DNA of 64,000 bases from Chryseobacterium taklimakanense (GCF_900187185.1 NZ_LT906465.1:496001-560000); one strand, 5' to 3'. Shown: positions 44,319 through 53,151, counted from the stretch's first letter. Numbers and translations: made by a program. The notes: generated by a model not told the origin, from the letters alone.

Positions 44319-44482
44319 CGCCACAAAAAAGCAGTCCTTCCGAAAAAACTGCTTTGTGTAAATAAATTCTAAAAACGACATCCCCATAAGAGGACCATCA
44401 TACTGCTGAAAAGCTACCGGAGCTTCCGTTCAACGGGCTTTCATCTTCTGTCCTGCGGAAAAGACGAAAGCTTAGTTATTAG
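44317..44482 (-). repeat. Right-end fragment of the recombinase unit (copy 3) with short attC-like site
   Basis: 44317-44434 repeats the terminator hairpin and the right end GCTACCGGAGCTTCCGTTC. 44428-44482 is the short attC-like site, as at 40162 and 43048, ending TTAGTTATTA. Confidence 0.7.
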
Positions 44483-44488
44483 CCACAG

Positions 44489-44947
44489 TTATTTTTTTCC
44501 AATTCCAGGGGCATGGTGGGCGATTTGGTTTTCTGTCAAGTTTCCAGCTTTTTCTTTTAGTAATAATTTTCTAACGGCAATTACTACTGTCAACTCATTA
44601 TTTGCTTGATTGGGATTAGCAATTGCTTGAACCATTTGACTATATATTTCTGCTGGTAGCCACATTGCTAATTCCCACGAAAGTTTGTTAGCCTTTCTGT
44701 ACTCTTCTTCTGTTGAATTCTCACGTAGGCTCCTTGCCAACGAAATATATTCTGCTACTCCTTCTGCTCTTTCTCTTACTTTCACTTCCCATTGAAGGTC
44801 AGTATTAAACTGAGTATGCTCCTTTTGCAAAGCAAGTTTAATTCGTTCAACAATCCAGGTTTTAGCTATTAATGAAATCAAAGTCATAAAAGCTGTTGTA
44901 GCTATAGATGAACCAAGAATTATTTTTATTATGTCAATTGTATTCAT
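44489..44947 (-). CDS. Membrane-anchored protein of unknown function
   Basis: 152 residues. One N-terminal membrane segment (residues 5-28: IIKIILGSSIATTAFMTLISLIAK) is followed by a soluble helical domain (LALQKEHTQFNTDLQWEVKVRERAEGVAEYISLARSLRENSTEEEYRKANKLSWELAMWLPAEIYSQMVQ). The layout resembles small cassette-borne proteins annotated as hypothetical in many genomes. No catalytic motif is visible. Alone in its cassette; the upstream core GTTAGTCAGA is only weakly complementary to the downstream end. Confidence 0.6.
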   Translation of the reverse strand: MNTIDIIKIILGSSIATTAFMTLISLIAKTWIVERIKLALQKEHTQFNTDLQWEVKVRERAEGVAEYISLARSLRENSTEEEYRKANKLSWELAMWLPAEIYSQMVQAIANPNQANNELTVVIAVRKLLLKEKAGNLTENQIAHHAPGIGKK

Positions 44948-44994
44948 AATCTCTGTTTATAATTCTGACTAACGTTAAACTTTACTATTGATAA

Positions 44995-45764
44995 TCAAAT
45001 TGTTTTGAATTCAATATCCTTATTAGTCAGTCCAAATTTAGTGATTTGTTTTTGTATTCTTTTGGCTGCTGCTATTTTTCTTTTCTCGTCCAGAAAAAGG
45101 TATTGTGAAGGCGGATTGTACCCTTTCCTCTTAACGAGCATATTCCAGATAATGACGGCGAGCTTTCGGGCGAGTGCAGAAACAGCAGTTGCCCTTCCTT
45201 TTTTGTAGCTTAATCTTTTGAAGAACTCTGCCAGCCATCCCTCCTTTAGGTTGCCGATGGCATTGGCCGTGTTTCTGAATGCTATTTTCAGCCGCGAACT
45301 TCCCTTCGGAATGTGGTTGGATAATACTTTGCCACCACTTATTTTGTTGTTGGGGGCGAGCCTGAGCCATGCGGTGAATTGTTTTGCAGTGGGGAATTTT
45401 CTAATCCCATCTAATCCGACTTCTGCGATGAGAGCCATAATCAACCCTTCGCTTACCCCCTCAATCGCCATCAAGTCTATCCCTTCAAAATATTGGTAAG
45501 CAATTAAATTCATGTCGGTTTGGCTTACTGCGTTTTTATTTTTACGCTTGTGCTTTTTTTTTCAATGGTATGCTGTTTCTTATGGTCGTCCTTCTCGATG
45601 AATTCCTTCAGGAGCCGGTCGATCTGCAAATCCGTATCCATGATTTGTTGCTGGAGGTGTTTGTAGGAATCCCACTCTTGCTGCAAGGCAAAGAGATAAT
45701 CTTTGCGCCCATTGCCGTTTTCGGGCAGCGCGGTCCGCCACAGGATTTTCTTTTCGTTAACCAA
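44995..45764 (-). pseudogene. IS110-family transposase fragment, frameshifted
   Basis: Two minus-strand frames belong to one protein: 45525-45764 (RKDYLFALQQEWDSYKHLQQQIMD to LKEFIEKDDHKKQHTIEKK) and 44995-45513 (NLIAYQYFEGIDLMAIEGVSEG, then FTAWLRLAPNNKISGGKVLSN and SSRLKIAFRNTANAIG). The second is the Transposase_20 domain of IS110/IS116. One extra A in the A9 run at 45554-45562 would join them (KKKHKRKNKNAVSQTDMN). The N-terminal DEDD domain is missing because the frame starts at the border of palindrome A. No element ends were found. Confidence 0.85.
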
Positions 45765-46022
45765 CCTTTCTCTGCGGAATCACCTTTGCGGGTAAGGGAA
45801 GCTGTGCCCTACAGCCCGCAAAACCCCGCAGAAACCACTTCCCAAGGTTACCCAACGCCACAAAAAAAGCAGTCCTTCCGAAAAAACTGCTTTGTGTATC
45901 TAAATTCTAAAAACGACAACTCCATAAAAGGATCAACATACTGCTGAAAAGCTACCGGAGCTTCCGTTCAACGGGCTTTCATCTTCTGTCCTACGGACAA
46001 GACGAAAGCTAATTTGTTATCT
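45763..46022 (-). repeat. Intact palindrome A, right-end fragment (copy 4) and short attC-like site
   Basis: 45763-45853 is palindrome A without insertion, with GGGTAAGGGAAGCTGTGCCC in its loop (the empty site of the IS3). 45854-45972 is the right-end fragment with its terminator hairpin. 45966-46022 is the short attC-like site, here ending in the clean core GTTATCTGCCG. Confidence 0.75.
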
Positions 46023-46030
46023 GCCGTTTT

Positions 46031-47671
46031 TTATTTGTTCAAGAAATTTAATATCTTATTATTGAGAATTTCAGGTTGGTCAAAAGGAACATTATGTGTA
46101 CTATTTTGAATAATTTGTAATTTTGCATTTTCAATCTTTTTAGCAATTTTTTTGGTATGTTCTAATTTAATTTCGTCATTGTCGCCTGCGATTACTAAAA
46201 CAGGATTTTTTATTTTTTGCAAATCATTATCACTAATATTTGGGTAATTTATCATCAAGTTCAATCTTCTCTTTTCTTTTTCGTCATCCGTATTTTCATA
46301 CCTTTCTTTGATCGATAGTAATAATTCTTCTTTTACGCCATTTGGGTTTGTATTTGCACCAATTGTAATTAATTTATTTACAAGATTAGAATTTTGGGAA
46401 GTAAAGATTAAACCTGTAATTCCGCCATCACTCCAACCAAGAATGTTTACTTTCTGTAATTTCAATTGTTTTACTATTTGAAACAAATCATCTGCAAGTT
46501 TTTCATAACCATAATCTTTTTCCGCAAAGTCTAAACTTTTCCCTTGCGCTCTTGTGTCCAATGCAATAACACGAAATTGTTTTGAGAGAAATGGAATTTG
46601 ATTATGAAAATCTGAAATTAATCCATTATTTCCTTCCAGTAAGATTAAAGGTTCTCCAATTCCATATTCTTCATAATAGATTTTGGCATCATCAAGGTTT
46701 ATATATTTTCCATTAGGATTTTTGCCGTAAATTGTTTTCAGACCTTCTTCTCTTCCTTTATAAAAACTAATCAGCTTTTTCTCAATTTCATTTTCCTTCT
46801 TTTCTTCATGATTGTTTTTTCTCTGAAAGTCAGTTGTTCCTTTTTCATCGTAACTAACATTAATATTGGTCAAAAAAGTTCCATCGCTTTTTTCCCATAG
46901 CGATTGACTTTGAAATCTAAACATCAGATTTTTTGAGAGTGATTTCTTTGCGGAAATTCCAAAAACAAAATCTGTGTCCTCCAAAGTATTGTAGTCGACT
47001 AATTGCAGTGTAACGGCGATTCTGTCTAAATTATTAAAAATCAATTTATATTTTGATAAGTCTATTGTTTGCCAACCTTTTGTAGAGGTTTTGTAAATAA
47101 TATTTTCATCCAAAAGTGATTGGTTTGGCAACGAGTTTTTCACATCGTAGATATTTAACTTTAATGTAATCTCTTCATATTTAGAACTTGGAATAATATG
47201 AAAACTGAAAGATTTCAATTTTGTTTTTTTATAAATCTCAAAAACATTACCCTGTTCAATCGTTGGAACATTTTTTTCAAACATTTTAGAAAAGGTCAAC
47301 ATTGGTCGAGATTTTTCCCCTATAGTTTTTTCCTTTAATTTTTTTGTGGTTAAAACCACTTCCTGAATATTTGAAGTTTTGAATTTTAAATATATATTGG
47401 GGTTCACTTTTAATTCTGAAATTTCAACATTCTTCTCCTCATAACCATCTGCTTTAAAAACTACATTTTTATTCTGCACTTCCTTTGGAATAATGATTTT
47501 ATAAATTCCATTTTCATTGGTAATTGCTCCGATATCTGTATCTTTAATTCCAATTGCGCAGTAAGACAGGTTTTTGTTTTCCTCGTTCTTTACAACACCT
47601 TGAATGATTGTTTGTGAATTAATGAAAATAGTTGTTAAAACGAGTATAAATGAGGACAATTTTAATTTCAT
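46031..47671 (-). CDS. Secreted alpha/beta hydrolase with N-terminal carboxypeptidase-like beta domain
   Basis: 546 residues with a signal peptide (MKLKLSSFILVLTTIFINSQ). Residues 22-95 are a carboxypeptidase D regulatory-like domain (IIQGVVKNEENKNLSYCAIGIKDTDIGAITNENGIYKI). Residues 100-320 form an unassigned beta-rich region. The last 220 residues are an alpha/beta hydrolase: KIYYEEYGIGEPLILLEGN, nucleophile elbow NILGWSDGGITGL (Ser), Asp in VIAGDNDEIKLEH and His in QNSTHNVPFDQP. The serine hydrolase is complete and should be active in the periplasm or outer membrane. It is unusually long for a cassette gene. Its far cassette boundary has been lost, since only the right part of a MITE follows the gene start. 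Confidence 0.85.
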   Translation of the reverse strand: MKLKLSSFILVLTTIFINSQTIIQGVVKNEENKNLSYCAIGIKDTDIGAITNENGIYKIIIPKEVQNKNVVFKADGYEEKNVEISELKVNPNIYLKFKTSNIQEVVLTTKKLKEKTIGEKSRPMLTFSKMFEKNVPTIEQGNVFEIYKKTKLKSFSFHIIPSSKYEEITLKLNIYDVKNSLPNQSLLDENIIYKTSTKGWQTIDLSKYKLIFNNLDRIAVTLQLVDYNTLEDTDFVFGISAKKSLSKNLMFRFQSQSLWEKSDGTFLTNINVSYDEKGTTDFQRKNNHEEKKENEIEKKLISFYKGREEGLKTIYGKNPNGKYINLDDAKIYYEEYGIGEPLILLEGNNGLISDFHNQIPFLSKQFRVIALDTRAQGKSLDFAEKDYGYEKLADDLFQIVKQLKLQKVNILGWSDGGITGLIFTSQNSNLVNKLITIGANTNPNGVKEELLLSIKERYENTDDEKEKRRLNLMINYPNISDNDLQKIKNPVLVIAGDNDEIKLEHTKKIAKKIENAKLQIIQNSTHNVPFDQPEILNNKILNFLNK

Positions 47672-47722
47672 ATTTCTATTTTTAGCAATAAGTCGTTAAA
47701 ACTTCTATAATTTTTATGTAAT

Positions 47723-47834
47723 CTCCTTTGTTCGACAAAATAGAAGTCTCCCTTAAATGCTTTAAAGGAGGTCGTTTTTTATGGTTTTACTATTGAAATA
47801 CTGAAAATTTGGAGTTGTGCAACGGTTACCGATG
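47723..47834 (+). repeat. MITE-like repeat copy 3 (right end only)
   Basis: 112 bp corresponding to the last third: hairpin AGTCTCCC/GGAGGTC, then GTTGTGCAAC (47814-47823) and CGATG followed by TTATGG. The left part and the neighbouring attC-like site are missing. Confidence 0.8.
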
Positions 47835-47850
47835 TTATGGACAGTGCTTT

Positions 47851-48579
47851 TTACATTTCATAGAGTGTTGTATAACAATCAACTCGGTAAGTTTCAATTC
47901 TTAAATTATATTCATCTATATTTTGCGATTCGTTAAATAATTTATAAACTCGTCCATTCTCTTTGTCCCAAATGTAAGTAGGTCTTATACCATTTTTTCC
48001 ATCTTCTAATATTTCTTTAAATAATTTTGATGTTCTTTCCAAGCAATTTTTTGGCTCTTCATCCTTGTATTTTGATTTTCGAGGTGAAAATTCTACAAAA
48101 TCTTCGAACATTTGAGGTTTTTTTTCAAGCATATCTTCTGTATTTAAAACACTTGTAATAAGTTGAATAAAAACTTGCTGTTTTTCGTCAGCACTTAATT
48201 TTAAGTTAACTGCACTTTTTTGGAGTTCTTTTTCGAATGTTGTATTTGTTTTAGAAAATTTGCTTTTTTCAATTTCATTTTTAAAATTCCAAAAGTCATA
48301 ATACATATTTGAAAGAAAAGGAATTGCATAAAATTTATTTCCTTTTTGAAAGACTAAAATTTCGTCATAATCTATTTTATCAATATTACGGTAAAGTGAA
48401 ATTGCTAAAGAGTTAAATTCAACTTTCTTAATTTTTTCCAGTTTTTTGTCAATAAATGGAAATTGTTTAAGAACGAAATTTATGCTTTCTTGTTCATTTT
48501 CAGAAACTTTATTTAATTTTTCATTTTTACAAGAAAAAGCAAAACATAATACAAAAATTATTAAGATTCTGAATTTCAT
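47851..48579 (-). CDS. Lipoprotein of unknown function
   Basis: 242 residues from the ATG at 48577-48579 (MKFRILIIFVLCFAFSCKN), a lipoprotein signal with Cys at the cleavage site; an in-frame extension to 48660 runs into attC-like DNA and is rejected as start. The mature protein is charged and mostly helical (EQESINFVLKQFPFIDKKLEKIKKVEF, KQQVFIQLITSVLNTEDMLEKKP) with a C-terminal beta region (TYIWDKENGRVYKLFNESQNIDEYNLRIETYRVDCYTTLYEM). I do not recognise the family. Single gene in its cassette; ends GTTATCTGCAATG and CACTGTCCATAAC are partly complementary. Confidence 0.65.
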   Translation of the reverse strand: MKFRILIIFVLCFAFSCKNEKLNKVSENEQESINFVLKQFPFIDKKLEKIKKVEFNSLAISLYRNIDKIDYDEILVFQKGNKFYAIPFLSNMYYDFWNFKNEIEKSKFSKTNTTFEKELQKSAVNLKLSADEKQQVFIQLITSVLNTEDMLEKKPQMFEDFVEFSPRKSKYKDEEPKNCLERTSKLFKEILEDGKNGIRPTYIWDKENGRVYKLFNESQNIDEYNLRIETYRVDCYTTLYEM

Positions 48580-48765
48580 TTTGTTGCGGAGTTTTTGGAA
48601 CATTGCAGATAACGGAAAAAGTATTGGCGAAGTGCGGGCTAAATGGAACGAAAAGTTCAATTAAGACTAAACGGAGCCGATGCTTTTTTCGGATTGTTAA
48701 ATTAAGAAGAAAATCAATACGAAAAAGCAGCGGCGGATAATTTTTCAAATGGTGGATTCAAACAT

Positions 48766-49951
48766 CTAACGCAACGGTTAGATTGGGTAAAATTATGATA
48801 AAGTTTTGATATCTTAAATAAAATATGGATAACTTTTTCAGCCTTTTTGGGCAAAAAGTTCCCCACATTTTATTTTCTTCGACAACAGCGTTGTTTTTCA
48901 TTTTAATTGATTTAGGATGAACTGGTTAAAGACATCTTTTGGGGTTTGGTAGTCCAAAACTTTTCTGGGTCTCTCATTGAGTTCGTTTTGGACCTGTTTA
49001 ATTTTTTTGTTGGTTATTTTATTGAAGTCCGTTCCTTTGGGGAAGTAGTCCCGCACTAAGCCGTTTGAGTTTTCATTGGTAGGTCTTTCCCAGGGCGAGT
49101 AGGGATGGGTAAAATAGACCTGTATCTTGGTGTTTTTGGTGAAGAGTTTATGTTCGCTCATTTCTGTCCCATTGTCGTAGGTAAGTGTTTTACGCATGGT
49201 TTTGGGAATTTTCAGGAGTTCCTTTTCGAAAGCTTTTCTCACCGTGGCTGCGTTCTTGTTTTTTAGGGGAACGATAATGATGGTTCTCGTGGATCTTTCG
49301 ACGAGTGTCCCGATGCATGACTTGTGGTCTTTCCCGATGATAAGGTCGCCTTCCCAATGTCCGGGGATTTCCCTTCCAAGGACTTCTTCGGGTCTTTCGT
49401 CGATGGAGACACGGTCCTTAATTTTGGGTTCCAGGACGGCCCTTGTTTTAAAGTTTCCTCTGGATTTTCTTTCCTGCCGGAGCTGGGCAATAAGTTCCTT
49501 TTTAAGTTCACTTTTACAGTGTACATAGATGTAGAGATAAATGGCTTCGTGGGAGATATTCATGGCTTTGTCATTGGGGTAAAGTCTTTTCAAAGTAACG
49601 GATATTTGGTCTGGCGACCAGCGCAGGGCGAGCTTTTGGTGGATGAATTCCTTAAGTTTTGGATTGGAGGATATTTTTGTTTTTCCGTCCTTTCTGTACA
49701 TCGACCTGCAGAATGCTTTTCTGTTGGCGTGGTCTGCCTTGTAGGAACAGTGTGCATAGCGGTTGGTTTTGAGTTCTCTTGCGATGGTGGATTTGGCTCT
49801 GTTTAATTTTTTGGCAATTTGCGAGACGGAGTATTTAAGATTCCTGAATTCTTCAATTTTCACCCTCTCGGCAAAGGTTAATCTTCTGTAATTTTTCATA
49901 GCGACAAACGTAAAATAAATAAGTTAATTTCTTTAACATTTGTTGCGTTAG
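48766..49951 (-). mobile_element. IS30-family insertion sequence
   Basis: About 1186 bp. Ends are CTAACGCAAC at 48766-48775 and its complement GTTGCGTTAG at 49942-49951. The flanking dinucleotide AT on each side fits a 2-bp target duplication. The left end has about 120 bp of non-coding AT-rich DNA before the gene end. Confidence 0.8.
48898..49899 (-). CDS. IS30-family transposase
   Basis: 333 residues. The N-terminal helix-turn-helix is YRRLTFAERVKIEEFRNLKYSVSQIAKKLNRAKSTIARELKTNRY. The DDE core is GHWEGDLIIGKDHKSCIGTLVERSTRTIIIVPLKNKN (first Asp), TLTYDNGTEMSEHKLF (second Asp) and SPWERPTNENSNGLVRDYFPKGTDF (Glu). The C-terminus RPRKVLDYQTPKDVF is typical. All catalytic residues are present, so it may be functional. 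It lies inside an attC-like palindrome of the cassette array. Confidence 0.95.
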   Translation of the reverse strand: MKNYRRLTFAERVKIEEFRNLKYSVSQIAKKLNRAKSTIARELKTNRYAHCSYKADHANRKAFCRSMYRKDGKTKISSNPKLKEFIHQKLALRWSPDQISVTLKRLYPNDKAMNISHEAIYLYIYVHCKSELKKELIAQLRQERKSRGNFKTRAVLEPKIKDRVSIDERPEEVLGREIPGHWEGDLIIGKDHKSCIGTLVERSTRTIIIVPLKNKNAATVRKAFEKELLKIPKTMRKTLTYDNGTEMSEHKLFTKNTKIQVYFTHPYSPWERPTNENSNGLVRDYFPKGTDFNKITNKKIKQVQNELNERPRKVLDYQTPKDVFNQFILNQLK

Positions 49952-50012
49952 ATTATTGAACCGGCGAATCTTTCAACTTAAAACGTCTCCCCCGCCTTTT
50001 GCCAATACACTG

Positions 50013-50400
50013 TGCCTGTTGCACAACCTCTTTTCAAAGATACGGTAAAAAAGATTTCAGAAATAGAAAATGTGGTTATAACCGGGTTTAAAATATTGAT
50101 ATTCAGTTGTATAAATGGTTTGTTTTCCGTAAATTAGCGTATGCAAGGCAGGAAAACATTTGAACCGAAAATCTTCTATGAACTCAGCCTGCAATGGCTC
50201 GTTCGAACTCCTGCCAAAGTTCCTTTCTAACCAAAGCTTCCACAGTTCGCTGATCACTTCAATTTAAGCCACCCGAAAACTTCAGCTCATTTGCCCGACA
50301 TAAATAGAAACCTCCCTTAAATCGCTTAAAAGGAGGCCGTTTTTTATGGTTTTACTTTGGAAATTACTGAAAATGTGGAGTTGTGCAACGGTTACCTATG
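50013..50400 (+). repeat. MITE-like repeat copy 4 (full length)
   Basis: 388 bp, termini GTTGCACAAC (50018-50027) and GTTGTGCAAC (50380-50389). A remnant peptide start at 50141 reads MQGRKTFEPKIFYELSLQWL; in another frame the 3' part reads ELLPKFLSNQSFHSSLITSI and stops. These look like the first and last parts of a transposase after internal deletion. The right tip supplies the stop codon of the gene ending at 50392. Confidence 0.85.
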
Positions 50401-51114
50401 TTCTCTGTCGTTTTTTAATTCAATATTAATTCTTTTATCCAGTTCATTTATTTTCTTAACTAAACCCTTTCCAGCCATTGCTCTTTCACGTCTGCTTATC
50501 TGTATTTTCCATAAATAACTTAAAAGAATATTTCTTTCATCATTATTTAATTTAATTGGTAGATTTATTCCAATAATGTGTCCAGTTGTTTTATCAAATT
50601 TCAAATTTGGGGCAATTTTTTTATTTATCTCAATAAAATAGTTGTCAAAAAACTGATTTTCTTGATATTCTTCTTCGAATTTTCTCATTACTTCATAGTC
50701 AAATTCGTATAAATGAATAATTTTTTCTCGCAAAGAATCATTTTCTATTGCTTCTAAACCCTTAGATTTTAAAGTTTCGTATGCAGTAATATTTTGAACA
50801 GAAATTAAACTTCTAGTAAGTAAAAAGTAATACATTGCAACTGAATCATTTTCTGCTTTGTTTTCTACAATTGCTTTCCTCCAAAATTTACAAGCCTTAT
50901 CTCCATTTTTATGAGCCTCAATATTGCTCATCACATCATAACTATCACTTTTTAAACCATTTGATATTTCTAATAGAATTTTTTCTTGAGAGACTTTTTT
51001 ACCTTGATTATTACTCCATTCAGTTAATGCAAATGCAAGAATAACACTTATGAAAATCAAAGCGAACTCTGGAAAATATTTTTTAAAGAAAATTGTAATC
51101 TTTTCTTTAAGCAT
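50392..51114 (-). CDS. DUF6090-like membrane-anchored protein
   Basis: 240 residues from the ATG at 51112-51114. KKYFPEFALIFISVILAFALTEWSNNQGKK is a single membrane segment near the N-terminus, and the following helical domain (KILLEISNGLKSDSYDVMSNIEAHKNGDKACKFWRK; ITAYETLKSKGLEAIENDSLREKIIHLYEFDYEVM) fits the DUF6090 family of Bacteroidetes. Function unknown. Its start overlaps the end of the small DUF4177-like gene by 8 bases. The last three codons and the stop (GAA CAT AGG TAA) are made of cassette-end and MITE sequence. Confidence 0.72.
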   Translation of the reverse strand: MLKEKITIFFKKYFPEFALIFISVILAFALTEWSNNQGKKVSQEKILLEISNGLKSDSYDVMSNIEAHKNGDKACKFWRKAIVENKAENDSVAMYYFLLTRSLISVQNITAYETLKSKGLEAIENDSLREKIIHLYEFDYEVMRKFEEEYQENQFFDNYFIEINKKIAPNLKFDKTTGHIIGINLPIKLNNDERNILLSYLWKIQISRRERAMAGKGLVKKINELDKRINIELKNDREHR

Positions 51115-51307
51115 CTTTTTCAAAAAACAAATAAATATAAACTGCAAATCCGAAATTGGTTGAAGTCGTTGAAGTTAGTTTATATCCATTTTTAGAATAT
51201 TCATCCAATTTTTCTTGAATTTCTTCTTTTGACTTTTTCACAATGTGTTCAGAATCAAGTGTTAACTTAGTGTAATAAATTAAAGATTCAACTTTGTATT
51301 CCTTCAT
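51107..51307 (-). CDS. DUF4177-like small protein
   Basis: 66 residues. MKEYKVESLIYYTKLTLDSE then EIQEKLDEYSKNGYKLTSTTSTNFGFAVYIYLFFEKD is the DUF4177 pattern (a short beta-alpha-beta fold). Function unknown. It is the first gene of a two-gene cassette with the DUF6090-like gene. Cassette ends are GTTATCTGTC and GACAGAGAAC. Confidence 0.65.
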   Translation of the reverse strand: MKEYKVESLIYYTKLTLDSEHIVKKSKEEIQEKLDEYSKNGYKLTSTTSTNFGFAVYIYLFFEKDA

Positions 51308-51345
51308 AATATTTAATTTTTAACGGTTTTTTGTTTAAAATGACA

Positions 51346-51534
51346 GATAACGGAACGGGGCTTTGCTAGGTGCGGGGCTACTTCAACTAAAAGTGAAGAG
51401 GAGAACCGAACGCTAGCAAAATATTTTTCCATTTTTTAAAATTATGAAAAAACTAAAAAATGGAAAAGTTTTTTGCGGGTATTTTCTACAAATTATCTAA
51501 CATTTCCTTCACCCCGCATCTTGCAAAACCCATG
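51346..51534 (-). repeat. Long attC-like palindrome L5, no MITE
   Basis: 189 bp. Arms GGGCTTTGCTAGGTGCGGGG and CCCCGCATCTTGCAAAACCC pair with two bulges. It ends CATG and the next cassette begins TTC directly, so this is an uninterrupted site, useful for comparison with those carrying a MITE. Confidence 0.7.
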
Positions 51535-51554
51535 TTCAAAAGTTTCTTTATTCA

Positions 51555-52280
51555 TCATTTAATTATTATGTCATAAATAATTGCAATTATTGATGCTAAA
51601 ATTCCAAAGGTGAGCATTCCTATAATGTATGCGGAAAATGCTTTTAGATAACTAGAAAATTTTCTTTCAAAAACACTTCCAATTGCAAAACTAATATATG
51701 CAAAAACTAGCCAATAAATCGCACTACTTAAAATTGGAATTTTCAAATATTTTGAAATAATTGGTTCAATAGATAACAATAACATAGATTCACCGACCAC
51801 AAAGCAAAGTATAACAATGACTTCATAAAAATTGAATTTATATTTTCTGAAAAAAATATTGGTCCAAAAAGCAACAAATAAAAGCATCAAAATATTTGCA
51901 TATCCATAATTTCCCTGAATCCAATTAAATATTGTGATAATGCTTGAATTTCCATAAATTTCTTTAAATTTTTCCTCGTTTTCTATTACTATTTGAAGAT
52001 AATTTACAACTAGAGTATAGATAACGGAAGATAAAATCAAAAATGTTAATGGCTTTGTAAGTTTATTTCTGTTTGTTTTTAGATAAGCGGAAATGTTTTG
52101 AGTTGGTCTTAATAATAATTCCTTGAAAGTATATAAAAACCCCTTTTCATAACCAATTAAGTTAAGAAATTCATTTTTCGCATAATTTTTGTCAATTCTG
52201 TCAAAGGTAGAATTCTGTCCGCAGTTACTACAAAAATTTCCGATTACAATTTGTCCGCAATTTTGGCAATTTTCGCCCAT
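51555..52280 (-). CDS. DUF3667 membrane protein with N-terminal zinc ribbon
   Basis: 241 residues. The start MGENCQNCGQIVIGNFCSNC has two CxxC pairs, a zinc ribbon. FLNLIGYEKGFLYTFKELLLRPTQNISAYLKTNRNKLTKPLTFLILSSVIYTL is the DUF3667 pattern, followed by about five membrane segments. Function unknown; the zinc ribbon faces the cytosol. It is two bases downstream of the small membrane protein gene and in the same cassette. Confidence 0.8.
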   Translation of the reverse strand: MGENCQNCGQIVIGNFCSNCGQNSTFDRIDKNYAKNEFLNLIGYEKGFLYTFKELLLRPTQNISAYLKTNRNKLTKPLTFLILSSVIYTLVVNYLQIVIENEEKFKEIYGNSSIITIFNWIQGNYGYANILMLLFVAFWTNIFFRKYKFNFYEVIVILCFVVGESMLLLSIEPIISKYLKIPILSSAIYWLVFAYISFAIGSVFERKFSSYLKAFSAYIIGMLTFGILASIIAIIYDIIIK

Positions 52281-52281
52281 T

Positions 52282-52542
52282 TTATTTTAAATTTCTTGAA
52301 TTTATTTCATTTTTTAATTCTTTTTCAAATTCATTTCTTTTCTGTCCACGGATAAACAGTATAAAAGCAAAGAACAAAGGAAAAAAAGTAAAAAAGGTAA
52401 ATCCGCTTTTTACTGCGCTATATGCAAAAACCCCTAAAAATAATCCAATTAATGATGCATTTATTATTTTGTTAGTGTCAAATTTCTTTTTTTCTTGAAG
52501 TAATTCTTGGTCATTTAATTCTTTTAGTTTTATTGAGTCCAT
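52282..52542 (-). CDS. Small membrane protein of unknown function
   Basis: 86 residues. A charged N-terminal helix (KELNDQELLQEKKKFDTNKI), two closely spaced membrane segments (residues 27-46 and 50-66) and a charged tail (GQKRNEFEKELKNEINSRNLK). The architecture is like the two-helix protein at 43114 in another cassette. First gene of its cassette. Confidence 0.6.
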   Translation of the reverse strand: MDSIKLKELNDQELLQEKKKFDTNKIINASLIGLFLGVFAYSAVKSGFTFFTFFPLFFAFILFIRGQKRNEFEKELKNEINSRNLK

Positions 52543-52584
52543 TTCTATGATATATTTTGTTTGCGTTATTTTATGAAATTTCTG

Positions 52585-52767
52585 CTAACAAAAAAGTATT
52601 GGCGAAGTGCGGGCTAAATGGAACGATAAGTTCAATTTAGACCTAAACGTAGCCGATGCTTTTTTCTTACACTAAATTACTCTTTTTTGTGGAATAAAAA
52701 AGCAGCGGCGGATAAATTCACAAAAAGTTCAACTTGTTACTTTCCTCCGCATTTTGCCAACACAATG
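52585..52767 (-). repeat. Long attC-like palindrome L6
   Basis: 183 bp, arms AGTATTGGCGAAGTGCGGGC and CCGCATTTTGCCAACAC, close to L3 and L4. Followed at once by MITE copy 5. Confidence 0.65.
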
Positions 52768-53151
52768 TGCCTGTTGCACAACCTCTTTTCAAAGATACGG
52801 TAAAAAAGATTTCAGAAATAGAAAATGTGTTTATAAACGAATTTAAAATATTGATATTCAGTTGTATAAATGGTTAATTTTTCGTACATTAGCGTAAGCA
52901 AGGCAGAAAAACATTTGAACCGAAAATATTCTACGAACTCAGCCTGCAATGGCTCGTTCGAACTCCTGCCAAAGTTCCTCTAACCAAAGGTTCCATAGTT
53001 CGCTGATCACTTCAATTTAAGTCACCCTAAATTCTGAACTCTTTGTCCGACAAAAATAGAAACCTCCCTTAAATCGCTTCAAAGGAGGTCGCTTTTTATG
53101 CTTTTACTTTGGAAATACTGAAAATTTGGGGTTGTGCAACGGTTACGTGTG
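52768..53151 (+). repeat. MITE-like repeat copy 5 (full length)
   Basis: 384 bp, termini GTTGCACAAC (52773-52782) and GTTGTGCAAC (53131-53140). The right edge is diverged (GGTTACGTGTG instead of GGTTACCGATG) before the cassette start TTAGCGG. Confidence 0.85.

Larger units (their letters stand above)
48609..50012 (-). repeat. Long attC-like palindrome L4, split by an IS30 element
   Basis: Left arm AGTATTGGCGAAGTGCGGG at 48620-48640 and right arm CCCGCCTTTTGCCAATAC at 49990-50009 belong to one site of the L3/L6 type. The IS30 element lies between them at 48766-49951. Followed by MITE copy 4. Confidence 0.65.
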
